Assembly (NCBI GenBank): GCA_934088535.1
Contig: CAKOJC010000009.1
Span: forward strand, 1-35,639
Direction: 5' to 3'
DNA: 35,639 nucleotides
DNA from: an uncultured Bacilli bacterium
GTDB lineage: Bacteria > Bacillota_I > Bacilli_A > RF39 > UBA660
The notes under the pieces were generated by a model, which saw only the letters and a program-made list of their open reading frames with translations, was not told the DNA's origin and ran no database searches. The translations under genes and the position numbers were made by a program. Positions 15,502-23,253 of the stretch are shown here, piece by piece; the stretch's first letter is position 1; each line of letters opens with the position of its first letter.

Positions 15502-16446
15502 ATGTATTACGATACAATTAAATGTGAAAACAAAATTATAACAAGTGAAGCTTTAATGGAAATAATTCAAACTATGAATGAAACATTAAAGAAATATGAA
15601 AGAATCGGAGATCAAGAAAAATTACAAAATCAAATGTTAGAAACAAAGTATCAAGCATATACATATAAATATGGCACAAGTAAATTAACCTTCGATGTAA
15701 ACTTTAATGATAATACTGATATACATATAGATAAATATGAAACATTCTCAGGTATTTATTATAGTAGAATTACAGAAATAAAGAGTATTAATATTCATAT
15801 GTATGCATTCTATGATACAAAAAAAGAAGGAGAACAATCAACTAGTTATAGTCAGTCAATAACAATGTATGTAACTAATAAAAAGATGGATATATCTATA
15901 AATCTTAAAAGTGAAGATCCAAAGTTCGATAATGTTTATAATAAAATAAAAGAAAAGATATTAACTGCTCCTGAAAAGTATGATGAAACTATAAGAAATA
16001 AAAGTAAGATTATGAATACAGTTGCAATAGCTACAGGAACAATTCCAGCTATCATAATAACATCAATATTTTTATTTGTTCCAGGAGTAAACAAATTATT
16101 ATTAAAAGGTATAGTTGTATATCCCCTAGTAGTAGCATTCTTAATGTACTTTATAGGTAGTATCATCGCAAATGGTAAATTAGACAAATACTATGATCCA
16201 ATAATGCCTGAAAAAAAATATGCAGGATACGATACAAAAAATTACCAAAGTATTTATAAAGATGACATGGACAAATATTTAAATACAAGTGATATTTTAA
16301 TTGGAAGTAAAGTTAATAACTTAACATATAGAGAAAAAATAAATGAAATATATGATAAATATAAAAAAAGAGTGTTGCCAATGATACTAGCAATAACTGG
16401 AATATCAATAATAGTAATAGTTGTAGGACTATTAATAGAATTATAA
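15502..16446 (+). CDS. Unknown membrane protein with N-terminal domain like the upstream gene (314 aa)
   Basis: I choose ATG 15502 because GGAGG (15492-15496) sits five bases before it; the in-frame ATG at 15490 lies within the preceding stop. Residues 10-50 form a helix (EIIQTMNETLKKYERIGDQEKLQNQMLETKY), then a beta-rich part with SKLTFDVNF, SINIHMYAFYD and MDISINLKSEDP and a helix, as in the upstream protein. Two membrane segments follow (about 169-190 and 197-220), a charged cytosolic or external loop of about 70 residues, and a last membrane segment (about 291-313). I do not recognise the family. Operon with both neighbours. Confidence 0.8.
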   Translation: MYYDTIKCENKIITSEALMEIIQTMNETLKKYERIGDQEKLQNQMLETKYQAYTYKYGTSKLTFDVNFNDNTDIHIDKYETFSGIYYSRITEIKSINIHMYAFYDTKKEGEQSTSYSQSITMYVTNKKMDISINLKSEDPKFDNVYNKIKEKILTAPEKYDETIRNKSKIMNTVAIATGTIPAIIITSIFLFVPGVNKLLLKGIVVYPLVVAFLMYFIGSIIANGKLDKYYDPIMPEKKYAGYDTKNYQSIYKDDMDKYLNTSDILIGSKVNNLTYREKINEIYDKYKKRVLPMILAITGISIIVIVVGLLIEL

Positions 16447-16464
16447 AGAATAAAAGGAGTAAAA

Positions 16465-17406
16465 ATGGAAACAAATAATAATTTAAATAATACAAATAAT
16501 ATTATAAATAACACAGCTAATAATCAAAGTAATATCACTAATAATAACAATAGTAATAACACTAATAAAACAAATAAAAAACTAGTAGTAGTAATCATTA
16601 TTATGTCATTAATAATTGTAGGGCTAACTGGATATATTGTTTATGATTATATAAATAGCAAAGACAATACTAAAACAGAAGAAAAAAATAACGATAATAA
16701 CACAGACAATAAAGAAGAAAATAATAATAACAATAATGATAATAAAGAAGATAACAAAAAAGATGAGAACAATACTCCTGATGACAAAAACAATAACAAA
16801 GATGAGAATAATGTAATAGAAACAAAAATTACTAAAAAAATAGCAAATGAACAATTAGAAGACAGTATAGGAACAGCATATTATGCATTTGGATTAAAAG
16901 AAAGTAAAGTTGGAAAAAATATTTTTGATGATGATTTTGCTAAATTATATCTTGCATATATGACAAGTATGAAAAAAGATGGATATATTTCAGAAGAATG
17001 CTACGATGGCGAAGGAGCAACTGGTTGTGCAGCAATAGACCTAAAAAAATATGAAGAACATTATTACAATCTATTCGGAGAAAAATTTGAAACTAACAAG
17101 TATGAAAAACTAAATAAAAAAGATTCATTCTATGGATATAGAGATGGTCAATTCTTTGGATCATTTCCAACAGGATTACAAGGTGAAATGATATTAAAAG
17201 CATCTAATATAGTTGAAAGACAAAAAACAATTGAAGTAGATGTAGACATTATAGATACTACTGATGATGACGAATTATATAATGAATACTATAATGCGAA
17301 TATAACACAATATGACGCTGAAGCAGTAGTTGCAAAGTATAAACTAACATTAGGTAAAAATACAAACGGAACTCATAAAATCATTTCATTCATAAGAGTT
17401 AATTAA
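16465..17406 (+). CDS. Membrane-anchored protein with Asn/Asp/Lys-rich linker and C-terminal extracellular domain (313 aa)
   Basis: AAGGAG (16454-16459) precedes ATG 16465. Residues 1-38 are mostly Asn/Thr and lie in the cytosol; residues 39-62 are one membrane helix; residues 63-117 are an Asn/Asp/Glu/Lys linker with almost no other residue; residues 118-313 form a folded domain, with a close Cys pair (C179 and C188 in EECYDGEGATGC) that could make a disulfide outside the cell. The domain is not one I recognise. Third gene of the operon, 18 bases after the previous stop. The Asn-rich tracts reflect the AT-rich AAT/AAC codons and are likely to vary in length between strains. Confidence 0.82.
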   Translation: METNNNLNNTNNIINNTANNQSNITNNNNSNNTNKTNKKLVVVIIIMSLIIVGLTGYIVYDYINSKDNTKTEEKNNDNNTDNKEENNNNNNDNKEDNKKDENNTPDDKNNNKDENNVIETKITKKIANEQLEDSIGTAYYAFGLKESKVGKNIFDDDFAKLYLAYMTSMKKDGYISEECYDGEGATGCAAIDLKKYEEHYYNLFGEKFETNKYEKLNKKDSFYGYRDGQFFGSFPTGLQGEMILKASNIVERQKTIEVDVDIIDTTDDDELYNEYYNANITQYDAEAVVAKYKLTLGKNTNGTHKIISFIRVN

Positions 17407-17415
17407 TTAATTAAA

Positions 17416-17449
17416 AAGTTGCATTTCATATAAAGAAAGCAATTTTTTA
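17416..17449 (+). terminator. Terminator of the 14846-17406 operon
   Basis: AAGTTGC (17416-17422) pairs with GCAATTT (17439-17445, one G-U pair) over a 16-base loop, followed by Ts. Weaker than the others here because of the long loop. Confidence 0.6.
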
Positions 17450-17498
17450 TTTGTAAAACTTTATAACCTAAAAAAATAAAAATATTTCTATTCTATCA

Positions 17499-17526
17499 TT
17501 GACAAATAAGTGTAAAGTGTTATACA
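17499..17526 (+). promoter_or_regulatory. Promoter of the HTH gene, with possible operator
   Basis: TTGACA (17499-17504), a 16-base spacer, and TATACA (17521-17526) with extended TGT. Between and over the -10 lies TGTA-N8-TACA (17511-17526), an inverted repeat that would be a natural site for autoregulation by the encoded HTH protein. The operator is inference. Confidence 0.7.
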
Positions 17527-17559
17527 ATTAATGTGTAGAGTAGAGGAGTGATTAGACAG

Positions 17560-18327
17560 ATGAAAGAATTAAACAAGTTGTTAGGTGAAATAGGAATTTC
17601 TAAAGTTAAATTAGCTAAATATTTAGGTGTTTCTAGACAAATGATTTATAACTACTTAGAATTAGATTCACTAAATAAATGGCCACAAGAAAAAAGATTA
17701 TTATTATTAAAATTATTAGATATAGAAGATGGTAGTGAAAAATCTATCAAAAGCATTAAGGTTACAAGTGAATATTTAGAGAATGTAGAAGCAAGATTAA
17801 ATCAAAATGTAAAAGATCCAAATAATCAAGTATTCAATTATAAGAGTCTTACTAAAGAAGAACAGGAATTATTAAATGATTTAATATTCTTAATAAAAGA
17901 AAAATTCACAGAAGAAAAAACAAAAGATACATATTATACATTCTTATATTTATATCATGTACTTCAATCACTTGAGAATGTACAAGAAATTAAATATATT
18001 TTTGCATATCTTTCTAAGAAAACTGGATTTACTAATCCAAATGAATTTAAATTTAATGAAACAAAACAATTCATATTAGAAAGTATTATATTCACAGCAT
18101 TTAACTTATATAATAATGGAGGAGCTTCTAGATCTAAATTAACTGAATCACATAATAGATTTGTTCAAGAAATTGAAAATGATAAAGAAGAAAAACTAAG
18201 TAGAACTCAACAACTAAATACAGTTAAAATTCAAGCATTAAAAGAACTAGGATATACTGAAATAAATAAAGATAACGCATCAGAAGTTCTAAATAGAATG
18301 GCTGAAATCGAGTCAAGAAAAGTTTAA
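17560..18327 (+). CDS. HTH (Xre-like) protein with helical C-terminal region (255 aa)
   Basis: ATG 17560 is preceded by AGAGGAG (17542-17548); an in-frame GTG at 17548 overlaps that site and is less likely. The first 40 residues contain a helix-turn-helix: ISKVKLAKYLGVSRQMIYNYLE, with the A-x-x-x-G-V-S turn. The rest is soluble and helical, with TKEEQELLNDLIFLIKEKF and a final segment KIQALKELGYTEINKDNASEVLNRMAEIE. The long C-terminal part has no known sensor motif that I can see. Own promoter with a possible operator, and own terminator; no neighbour on the same strand to suggest a target. It precedes the 1-kb gene-free stretch. Confidence 0.82.
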   Translation: MKELNKLLGEIGISKVKLAKYLGVSRQMIYNYLELDSLNKWPQEKRLLLLKLLDIEDGSEKSIKSIKVTSEYLENVEARLNQNVKDPNNQVFNYKSLTKEEQELLNDLIFLIKEKFTEEKTKDTYYTFLYLYHVLQSLENVQEIKYIFAYLSKKTGFTNPNEFKFNETKQFILESIIFTAFNLYNNGGASRSKLTESHNRFVQEIENDKEEKLSRTQQLNTVKIQALKELGYTEINKDNASEVLNRMAEIESRKV

Positions 18328-18334
18328 TATTAAG

Positions 18335-18357
18335 AGCATCGCAAAGATGCTTTTTTT
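18335..18357 (+). terminator. Terminator of the HTH gene
   Basis: AGCATC (18335-18340) pairs with GATGCT (18346-18351), loop GCAAA, followed by seven Ts. Confidence 0.92.
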
Positions 18358-19375
18358 ATGAAAACTATATATATATGAAAAGAGTGGAGTGATCAACCAA
18401 AAAGCTACAACATAAATATTTAATATTAATAATTATATATAAAAATTAAAAAAATTAATTTAAAATTATTTTCTAAGTAATCTAGATTTCCTAACAAAAG
18501 AAATTTTTAAATTAATTTTAATTCTAAAAAATACCACAGTAATATTCATAGTAAAACACCTCGACAATCTACAAATATAAACTTGAAAACAAAGTTTAAT
18601 TTATTGTATTATATATTTATAAAAACATTATAACACAAAGAAAATAAACTTCCAATAATGTATATTATGTTAACTTCTATATTGTTTTAAAATAAAATTT
18701 ACTAAAAAATAACTAAATTTATAGATATTTTTATTTATAATTTCTATATAAAATTAATTAAAATCTAGATACTTTTTGTTCCAAAAAAAGCAAATATTAT
18801 TTATAAATACTTAAATTACAATTACAAAATTATTAATTAAATATTTTTAATTAATAATAATATTAAATTTCCAATAAATATATTTTTTTAATTATGATTT
18901 ATAAAACGCACTAGATGTTACTAATTTCATCACACACATATATATCATATTTTATTTAAATTAAATAAGATATACACGCATATATAAAAATATGAATCCA
19001 TAAAACGCATCGAGAAATTAAAATATAGATAATTCTCCACCTCGATTCAAAATTTAATACAAACGAAAAAGTATCATACTTATAAAAAATAAAGAAATTA
19101 AGTTTTAGAAAATTATTTCATATAATAAATAGGGGCCCCCTATTATTTTTTGCAATATTTGATAGGGGTTAATACATTTAAAAATAATCATATGTAATAA
19201 AAATTATTACTAAAAGAATTTACTAACTACATAACCAAAATAAATATTTAAACTAATTGCATAAACATAAACAAACATAATCTATAAAATCATTGAATTA
19301 AAAGCAAAAATAGAAAGTAGGGGGTCCATAAAAAATAACTACCACTTCCCTACACTTTTCAATAATAATTATTTT
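18358..19375. other. About 1 kb without a gene, extremely AT-rich
   Basis: No reading frame with a start and ribosome binding site is found on either strand. The stretch is almost only A and T, more so than other spacers here, which are 20-250 bases long. Islands inside it: ATAAAACGCA twice (18901-18910 and 19000-19009); CACCTCGA twice (18557-18564 and 19038-19045); an inverted repeat ATCGAG (19009-19014) with CTCGAT (19041-19046); the G/C palindrome near 19136; and GTAGGG (19317-19322) with CCCTAC (19348-19353). It may be decayed DNA or a regulatory or structural region; I cannot tell. Confidence 0.7.
19128..19168. repeat. G/C palindrome with a third copy of one arm
   Basis: AATAGGGG (19128-19135) is followed after a single C by CCCCTATT (19137-19144), and ATAGGGG recurs at 19162-19168. 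The middle CCCCTAT can pair with either flanking ATAGGGG, so two exclusive hairpins are possible: one with almost no loop and one with an 18-base loop. It is the only G/C block in several hundred bases of A/T. Confidence 0.8.
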
Positions 19376-20113
19376 CTAAATAAATAAAGTTATGCAAAAC
19401 ACGATGATAGATAATAATAATCCATAAGCCATGTACAATAATTTATTATATTTTCTTATTTCCTTTAAGATGTCATTTAATGATAAACTAATCATTAATC
19501 CAGCAACAAAAATTAGTACCATTGAAAGAAAAGTATCATTTATAAAATCTTTTAATATAAAATATGCAAGTAATGCTCCAACTGGTTCAGATAATCCAGA
19601 TAATAAAGTATACATAAATACCCTTTTCTTTTCTACACCACTATAATAAAGTGGAACACTTATTGCAATCCCTTCCGGAATATTATGAAGCATTATCGCA
19701 ATACATAACTTAATACCAATACTAGTATTAGTTAAAGCTCCAATAAATACTGCAATTCCTTCAGGAAAATTATGTAATACTAATGAAATCATACTAAGAA
19801 TACCAATTTTATATAATGATGAATTGTTATTCTTAATCTTATCATTAATTAATTTAACACTTTGATACCCAAGCAAAAAAATCAAAATAAATATAACAAT
19901 TCCATAAGCAAAACCATACTTATCAATAATAATAGGATAACTAGAAGGAATCAAATCGAATATAGATATAAGAGTCATTATTCCTAAACTAAAACTCAAA
20001 GAAAATACAACAAACTCCCCTACTTTCTTAGTTTTAAAGAATATAAAAACACTTCCTAATACAGTAGATATGCCAGCAATAAAAGATAAAAGTAGTGGAA
20101 ACAAATCATTCAT
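19376..20113 (-). CDS. ZIP-family metal transporter (ZupT-like)
   Basis: An integral membrane protein of about eight segments that takes up zinc, iron or manganese. Signatures: HNFPEG (residues 114-119 from this start) and HNIPEG (143-148), the paired metal-binding motifs of segments 4 and 5 in the ZIP/ZupT group. I choose ATG at 20113 (245 residues), which puts the first membrane helix at the usual place; a TTG at 20149 would add 12 hydrophobic residues. Neither has a good ribosome binding site. A -35/-10 pair TTGGCT and CATACT overlaps the longer start on the minus strand, which also favours 20113 and a near-leaderless message. It is alone; metal specificity cannot be read. Confidence 0.85.
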   Translation of the reverse strand: MNDLFPLLLSFIAGISTVLGSVFIFFKTKKVGEFVVFSLSFSLGIMTLISIFDLIPSSYPIIIDKYGFAYGIVIFILIFLLGYQSVKLINDKIKNNNSSLYKIGILSMISLVLHNFPEGIAVFIGALTNTSIGIKLCIAIMLHNIPEGIAISVPLYYSGVEKKRVFMYTLLSGLSEPVGALLAYFILKDFINDTFLSMVLIFVAGLMISLSLNDILKEIRKYNKLLYMAYGLLLSIIVFCITLFI

Positions 20114-20216
20114 AATAAATAGTATGCAAATACTTAAAAAATAAGCCAATTATTTCCATTAAATAAATACATATTAAATTTCATAATTACCATAATAATA
20201 ACAGGTGGTGATTAAA

Positions 20217-20348
20217 GTGGCTAACGCTAGAAATAATTCTAGATGTAAATCTAATGCTAGAAGCAATGCAAATTCTAGAGCAAGATCAAATGCTAGAAGT
20301 AACGCAAGAAGCAATTCTAGATGTAAATCAAATTCTAGAAGTCGATAG
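20217..20348 (+). CDS. Arg/Ser/Asn/Ala-repeat microprotein (43 aa)
   Basis: GTG 20217 is preceded by AGGTGGTGA (20203-20211), an excellent ribosome binding site, and the TAG is followed by a strong terminator, so this is a real gene. The 43 residues consist only of Ser (11), Arg (10), Asn (10), Ala (7), Lys (2), Cys (2) and the initiator. There is no acidic or hydrophobic large residue; net charge is about +12. The core repeats RSNA; the segment NSRCKSN occurs near both ends (residues 7-13 and 33-39), so the two Cys are placed symmetrically. The encoding DNA has an exact 17-base direct repeat (20235-20251 and 20313-20329). I recall similar Asn/Ser/Arg-repeat small proteins in Clostridia, without known function. 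DNA or RNA binding, or a spore or envelope role, is only a guess. Confidence 0.8.
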   Translation: MANARNNSRCKSNARSNANSRARSNARSNARSNSRCKSNSRSR

Positions 20349-20355
20349 TATGCAG

Positions 20356-20388
20356 AAAAAGATATTCTATTTTGAATATCTTTTTTTA
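20356..20388 (+). terminator. Terminator of the repeat microprotein gene
   Basis: AAAAAGATATTC (20356-20367) pairs with GAATATCTTTTT (20374-20385), a perfect 12-bp stem with a six-base loop and T-run. Confidence 0.92.
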
Positions 20389-20390
20389 TG

Positions 20391-20399
20391 TGATATAAT
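20391..20399 (+). promoter_or_regulatory. Extended -10 promoter for the NlpC/P60 pair
   Basis: TGA-TATAAT (20391-20399), directly after the terminator, with no clear -35. Another A/T-only -10-like sequence lies at 20405-20412. Confidence 0.6.
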
Positions 20400-20436
20400 T
20401 AATATATTATAATTATATAAGAATAGGATGTGTCAT

Positions 20437-21792
20437 ATGAGAAAAGTAGTTATATTTCTCTTAGTTATTATGATTCTTATATGCTTAACAGGAACGTATT
20501 ATGGCTATAAATATAGAAATCACTATACTCCAGCTATTCCAACAGTAAAAACAGTAAACATAAGTGATAACATCATAGAAGTTAAGTATGATATAGAAGA
20601 ATATAAAAAAGATAAAGATATTTATTGTTTAAAAAAATATCAATTAGAAGATCTTAACGAAAATGACACATGGGCAAAAGCAACTAATAATAAATGTAGC
20701 TTCGAAATAGATGATAATCTATATGATTTTTATATAAAAAATAACTATGGAAATATAATTAAAGTAGACGAAGCAAGCACTTTAGGTACAATAACAAATT
20801 TATCTATAGATAAAGATAAAGTATATCTAGCAATAAATGCAACTCACACTCCTACTCTAACTATTTCAGCAGTTGGAAATGCAGATAAAAATATATTATG
20901 GACAAGTAGCAATGAAAGTATCGCAAAAGTAGACATTAATGGTAATATTAAAGGACTTAAAAAAGGAACAGCAAAAATTACAGCAAAAGTAATGGATAAA
21001 GAGATATCTATAGATGTAGTTGTCACAGACTTAATAACGCTAAGACCAAAAAGTTTTGACACTAAAAAGAAGTATTTAGGATGCAATTTATACTCAAAAG
21101 AAGATAATGATTTACTTGATGAAATATTAAAAGATAGAATAAATACCGTAGGATACAAAACAAGAGCTGGTGTTGTAGAAGCAGCAAGATTCTTAGCATT
21201 AGAATTTCCATATAAAATTAAATATTTTAGTGAAAATGGACGTATTGGTGAAAGAAAATATAAAGTAGATGGCGAAGGAAGATATTATCATATAGGACTA
21301 TATCTTCATAAAAGCAGATATGAAAACATAAAATACGTATCACAAGGTCCAAAAACTTGGGGATGCAGTATGTATAGCAGAGTTGCACATAAAAGTAGTG
21401 CTAATGGATTTGATTGTAGTGGTTTTATATCATGGGTATTATTAAATGGTGGTTTCGATGTAGGAGACGTCGGAGCTGGTGTAAGTCCAGGAATAACAGA
21501 TTTAACTGACTATGGAGAAAAAACTATATTTAATGCTAAAGTAGTTGCATCAGGCAAAGTAAAAGTTGGAGACTTATTAAGTTCAGAAGGTCCAGGTGGT
21601 GGACATATAGCAATAATAGTTGGAGAAGATGATAAATACTATTATGTCGAAGAAAGTCTATGGACTTCCCCTAATGTAGGAGTAGTAATTATTCCCTACT
21701 CTAAAAAAACTTTATTTAATAGATATTATTATGTAATGCTTATGGATTCATATTATAAAGAAGATGGAAAATTAACAAAATTATGGTACTGA
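20437..21792 (+). CDS. Membrane-anchored NlpC/P60 cell-wall hydrolase with Ig-like domain
   Basis: AGGATG (20425-20430) is six bases before ATG 20437; an upstream ATG at 20428 overlaps that site. The 451-residue product has one membrane anchor (about 4-22), an extracellular region with a Cys pair (about residues 64 and 87, YC...NNKC), a bacterial Ig-like (Big_2) domain at about 122-197 (ILWTSSNESIAKVDINGNIKGLKKGTAKITA pattern), a conserved spacer with KTRAGVVEAARFL and DGEGRYYH, and a C-terminal NlpC/P60 domain with FDCSGFISW (C327) and GGGHIAIIVG (H390). It probably cleaves peptide cross-links in peptidoglycan. The third active-site position appears to be Glu (YYVEES) instead of the usual His/Asn/Gln. 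Followed by a paralogue in the same operon. Confidence 0.88.
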   Translation: MRKVVIFLLVIMILICLTGTYYGYKYRNHYTPAIPTVKTVNISDNIIEVKYDIEEYKKDKDIYCLKKYQLEDLNENDTWAKATNNKCSFEIDDNLYDFYIKNNYGNIIKVDEASTLGTITNLSIDKDKVYLAINATHTPTLTISAVGNADKNILWTSSNESIAKVDINGNIKGLKKGTAKITAKVMDKEISIDVVVTDLITLRPKSFDTKKKYLGCNLYSKEDNDLLDEILKDRINTVGYKTRAGVVEAARFLALEFPYKIKYFSENGRIGERKYKVDGEGRYYHIGLYLHKSRYENIKYVSQGPKTWGCSMYSRVAHKSSANGFDCSGFISWVLLNGGFDVGDVGAGVSPGITDLTDYGEKTIFNAKVVASGKVKVGDLLSSEGPGGGHIAIIVGEDDKYYYVEESLWTSPNVGVVIIPYSKKTLFNRYYYVMLMDSYYKEDGKLTKLWY

Positions 21793-21799
21793 GGTGAAT

Positions 21800-23113
21800 A
21801 TGAAAAAAAGAAGAAAAAGAAAACTCAAAAAAAAATTTAGGTTTAAACCACCTTTCTATATATTAATTTCATTATTAATAGCTTTCTTTATAATAACAAG
21901 ATTAGAAATATTTAATATATTTAATGTAAAATATATAGAAAGAATAGAATTTGATAATAACGAATTTAAGATATATTTAAAAGAAAATACTGATTATTCA
22001 TGTATTGTTACATCAAATGATAAAAAACCTGATATAAACGATAAAAATTGGGTTAAATCAGAAAATAATATATGTACAATTAAATATACAAATAATTATA
22101 ACAATTTATATATTAAAAATGATAAAAAAATACTATATAATAATAATTACTTACTATATTTCGATGCAATTAGTGATAAACTTTACGCAACATATGAAGA
22201 ATCACAAGAACTACCAATCATATATGTTGGTAATAAAAAAGAAATATCTGTAGAAGTTAACAGTGAATATATAGAATTAAATGATCTTAAAGTTAAACCT
22301 ATCAAAAGTGGTAAATCAACTATAGAAATAAAAGGCTTAGAAATAAATACAACTATTGAATCAATAACATCAGAGTATTATGTTCCAACTACTTCACTAA
22401 CAGGGAAAGAAAATATTACATGTAATAAAGTATCTGAAACTGAAAATGACTTACTTGATGAAATATTAAAAGGAAAAGTAAATGAAGTTGGTAATAAAAC
22501 AAGAGCTGGTGTTGTAGAAGCAGCAAGATTCTTAACTTTACACTTCCCATACAAAATAGAATATTTTTATGAAAATGGAAGACTTGGAACTAATAAAATA
22601 GACGGCGAAGGAAGATATTATCATGAAGGTCTTTATTTAAATAGTAGTAGATACTCAACTATTTCTAAAAGTGGAAGTGGACCTAAAGCATGGGGATGTA
22701 GTTTATATAGTAGTCCAGTTAAAGAAAAAACAAATAATGGTTTAGATTGTAGCGGTTTTGTAAGTTGGGCACTATTAAATGGTGGATTTGACCCAGGAGA
22801 TCTAGGCGCAGGTTTTACAAGTACTAGAAATTTAACAGACTTAGGAGAGCTTAAGAAAATCACTAAATCTTTAATAGAATCTAATAAAATTAAAGCAGGA
22901 GATTTAGTACATAACTACGAAGCTACTGGTCATATAGGTATAATTATAGGAATCGATGATGAAAACTATTACGTAGCTCAAGCAATATGGTATGACGATA
23001 ATGGAGTTACTGTTACTAAAGTATCTAAATCGGATATGCTTGATAAATTCCCACATGTTGTATTAATGGATAAATATTACAATAATGACGGCAAATATAC
23101 AGAAATGTGGTAA
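21800..23113 (+). CDS. Second membrane-anchored NlpC/P60 hydrolase, paralogue of the preceding gene
   Basis: GAGGTGA (21791-21797) overlaps the previous stop and serves ATG 21800. The 437-residue product has a very basic start (about 15 Lys/Arg in the first 17 residues), one membrane helix (about 18-34), the same Cys-pair region (YSC...NNIC), a degenerate Ig-like part (about 135-185), the shared spacer (NKTRAGVVEAARFL, DGEGRYYHEGLYL, GPKAWGCSLYS) and the NlpC/P60 domain with LDCSGFVSW (C317) and TGHIGIIIG (H378). The C-terminal halves of the two proteins align almost without gaps, while the N-terminal halves have diverged strongly. Here the third-residue region reads YYVAQA. Probably wall remodelling with a different position or substrate. 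Confidence 0.88.
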   Translation: MKKRRKRKLKKKFRFKPPFYILISLLIAFFIITRLEIFNIFNVKYIERIEFDNNEFKIYLKENTDYSCIVTSNDKKPDINDKNWVKSENNICTIKYTNNYNNLYIKNDKKILYNNNYLLYFDAISDKLYATYEESQELPIIYVGNKKEISVEVNSEYIELNDLKVKPIKSGKSTIEIKGLEINTTIESITSEYYVPTTSLTGKENITCNKVSETENDLLDEILKGKVNEVGNKTRAGVVEAARFLTLHFPYKIEYFYENGRLGTNKIDGEGRYYHEGLYLNSSRYSTISKSGSGPKAWGCSLYSSPVKEKTNNGLDCSGFVSWALLNGGFDPGDLGAGFTSTRNLTDLGELKKITKSLIESNKIKAGDLVHNYEATGHIGIIIGIDDENYYVAQAIWYDDNGVTVTKVSKSDMLDKFPHVVLMDKYYNNDGKYTEMW

Positions 23114-23130
23114 TCAAAAATATATTTCAA

Positions 23131-23159
23131 TTGACTTAATTATTCAATTTTGATATATT
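23131..23159 (+). promoter_or_regulatory. Promoter of the three-way-junction RNA
   Basis: TTGACT (23131-23136), a 17-base spacer, and TATATT (23154-23159) with extended TGA. Initiation is expected at about 23166, the first base of helix P1. Confidence 0.85.
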
Positions 23160-23165
23160 ATTTAC

Positions 23166-23245
23166 AGAAAAGGAACCATCGGCTGGCTTCACCAGCCACG
23201 ATAGATAAACTTGTTTTATCTAGGGTGGCTCCTTTTCTTATTATT
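23166..23245 (+). ncRNA. Candidate small RNA with three-way junction, unknown family
   Basis: The transcript folds into a closed shape. P1 pairs 23166-23180 with 23224-23238 (14 of 15 positions pair, one A-C mismatch, one U-G). P2 is GGCTGG (23181-23186) with CCAGCC (23192-23197), loop CTTCA. P3 is TAGATAAA (23202-23209) with TTTATCTA (23215-23222), loop CTTGT. P1 and P2 stack directly; ACGA joins P2 to P3 and a single G joins P3 to P1. A T-rich tail follows, so P1 may also terminate transcription. No reading frame is present. The G/C content stands out from the surroundings. It does not match a riboswitch I know. It could also serve as terminator of the NlpC/P60 operon. Confidence 0.65.
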
Positions 23246-23253
23246 AAGCAAAC

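Noticed and set aside
16624..16854. Hydrophobic minus-strand frame of 76 codons
   Set aside because: It is the mirror of the Asn/Asp/Lys linker of the plus-strand gene (AAT/AAC/GAT read backwards gives Ile/Val/Phe), with no ribosome binding site.
19128..19168. G/C palindrome as a transcription terminator
   Set aside because: It is about 780 bases past the HTH gene's own terminator and more than 200 bases past the ZIP gene's end, and the near-zero loop is unsuitable; kept only as a repeat of unknown role.
20217..20348. Repeat region as a CRISPR or non-coding tandem repeat
   Set aside because: The unit is short and irregular, there are no spacers, and the frame has a ribosome binding site, start, stop and terminator.
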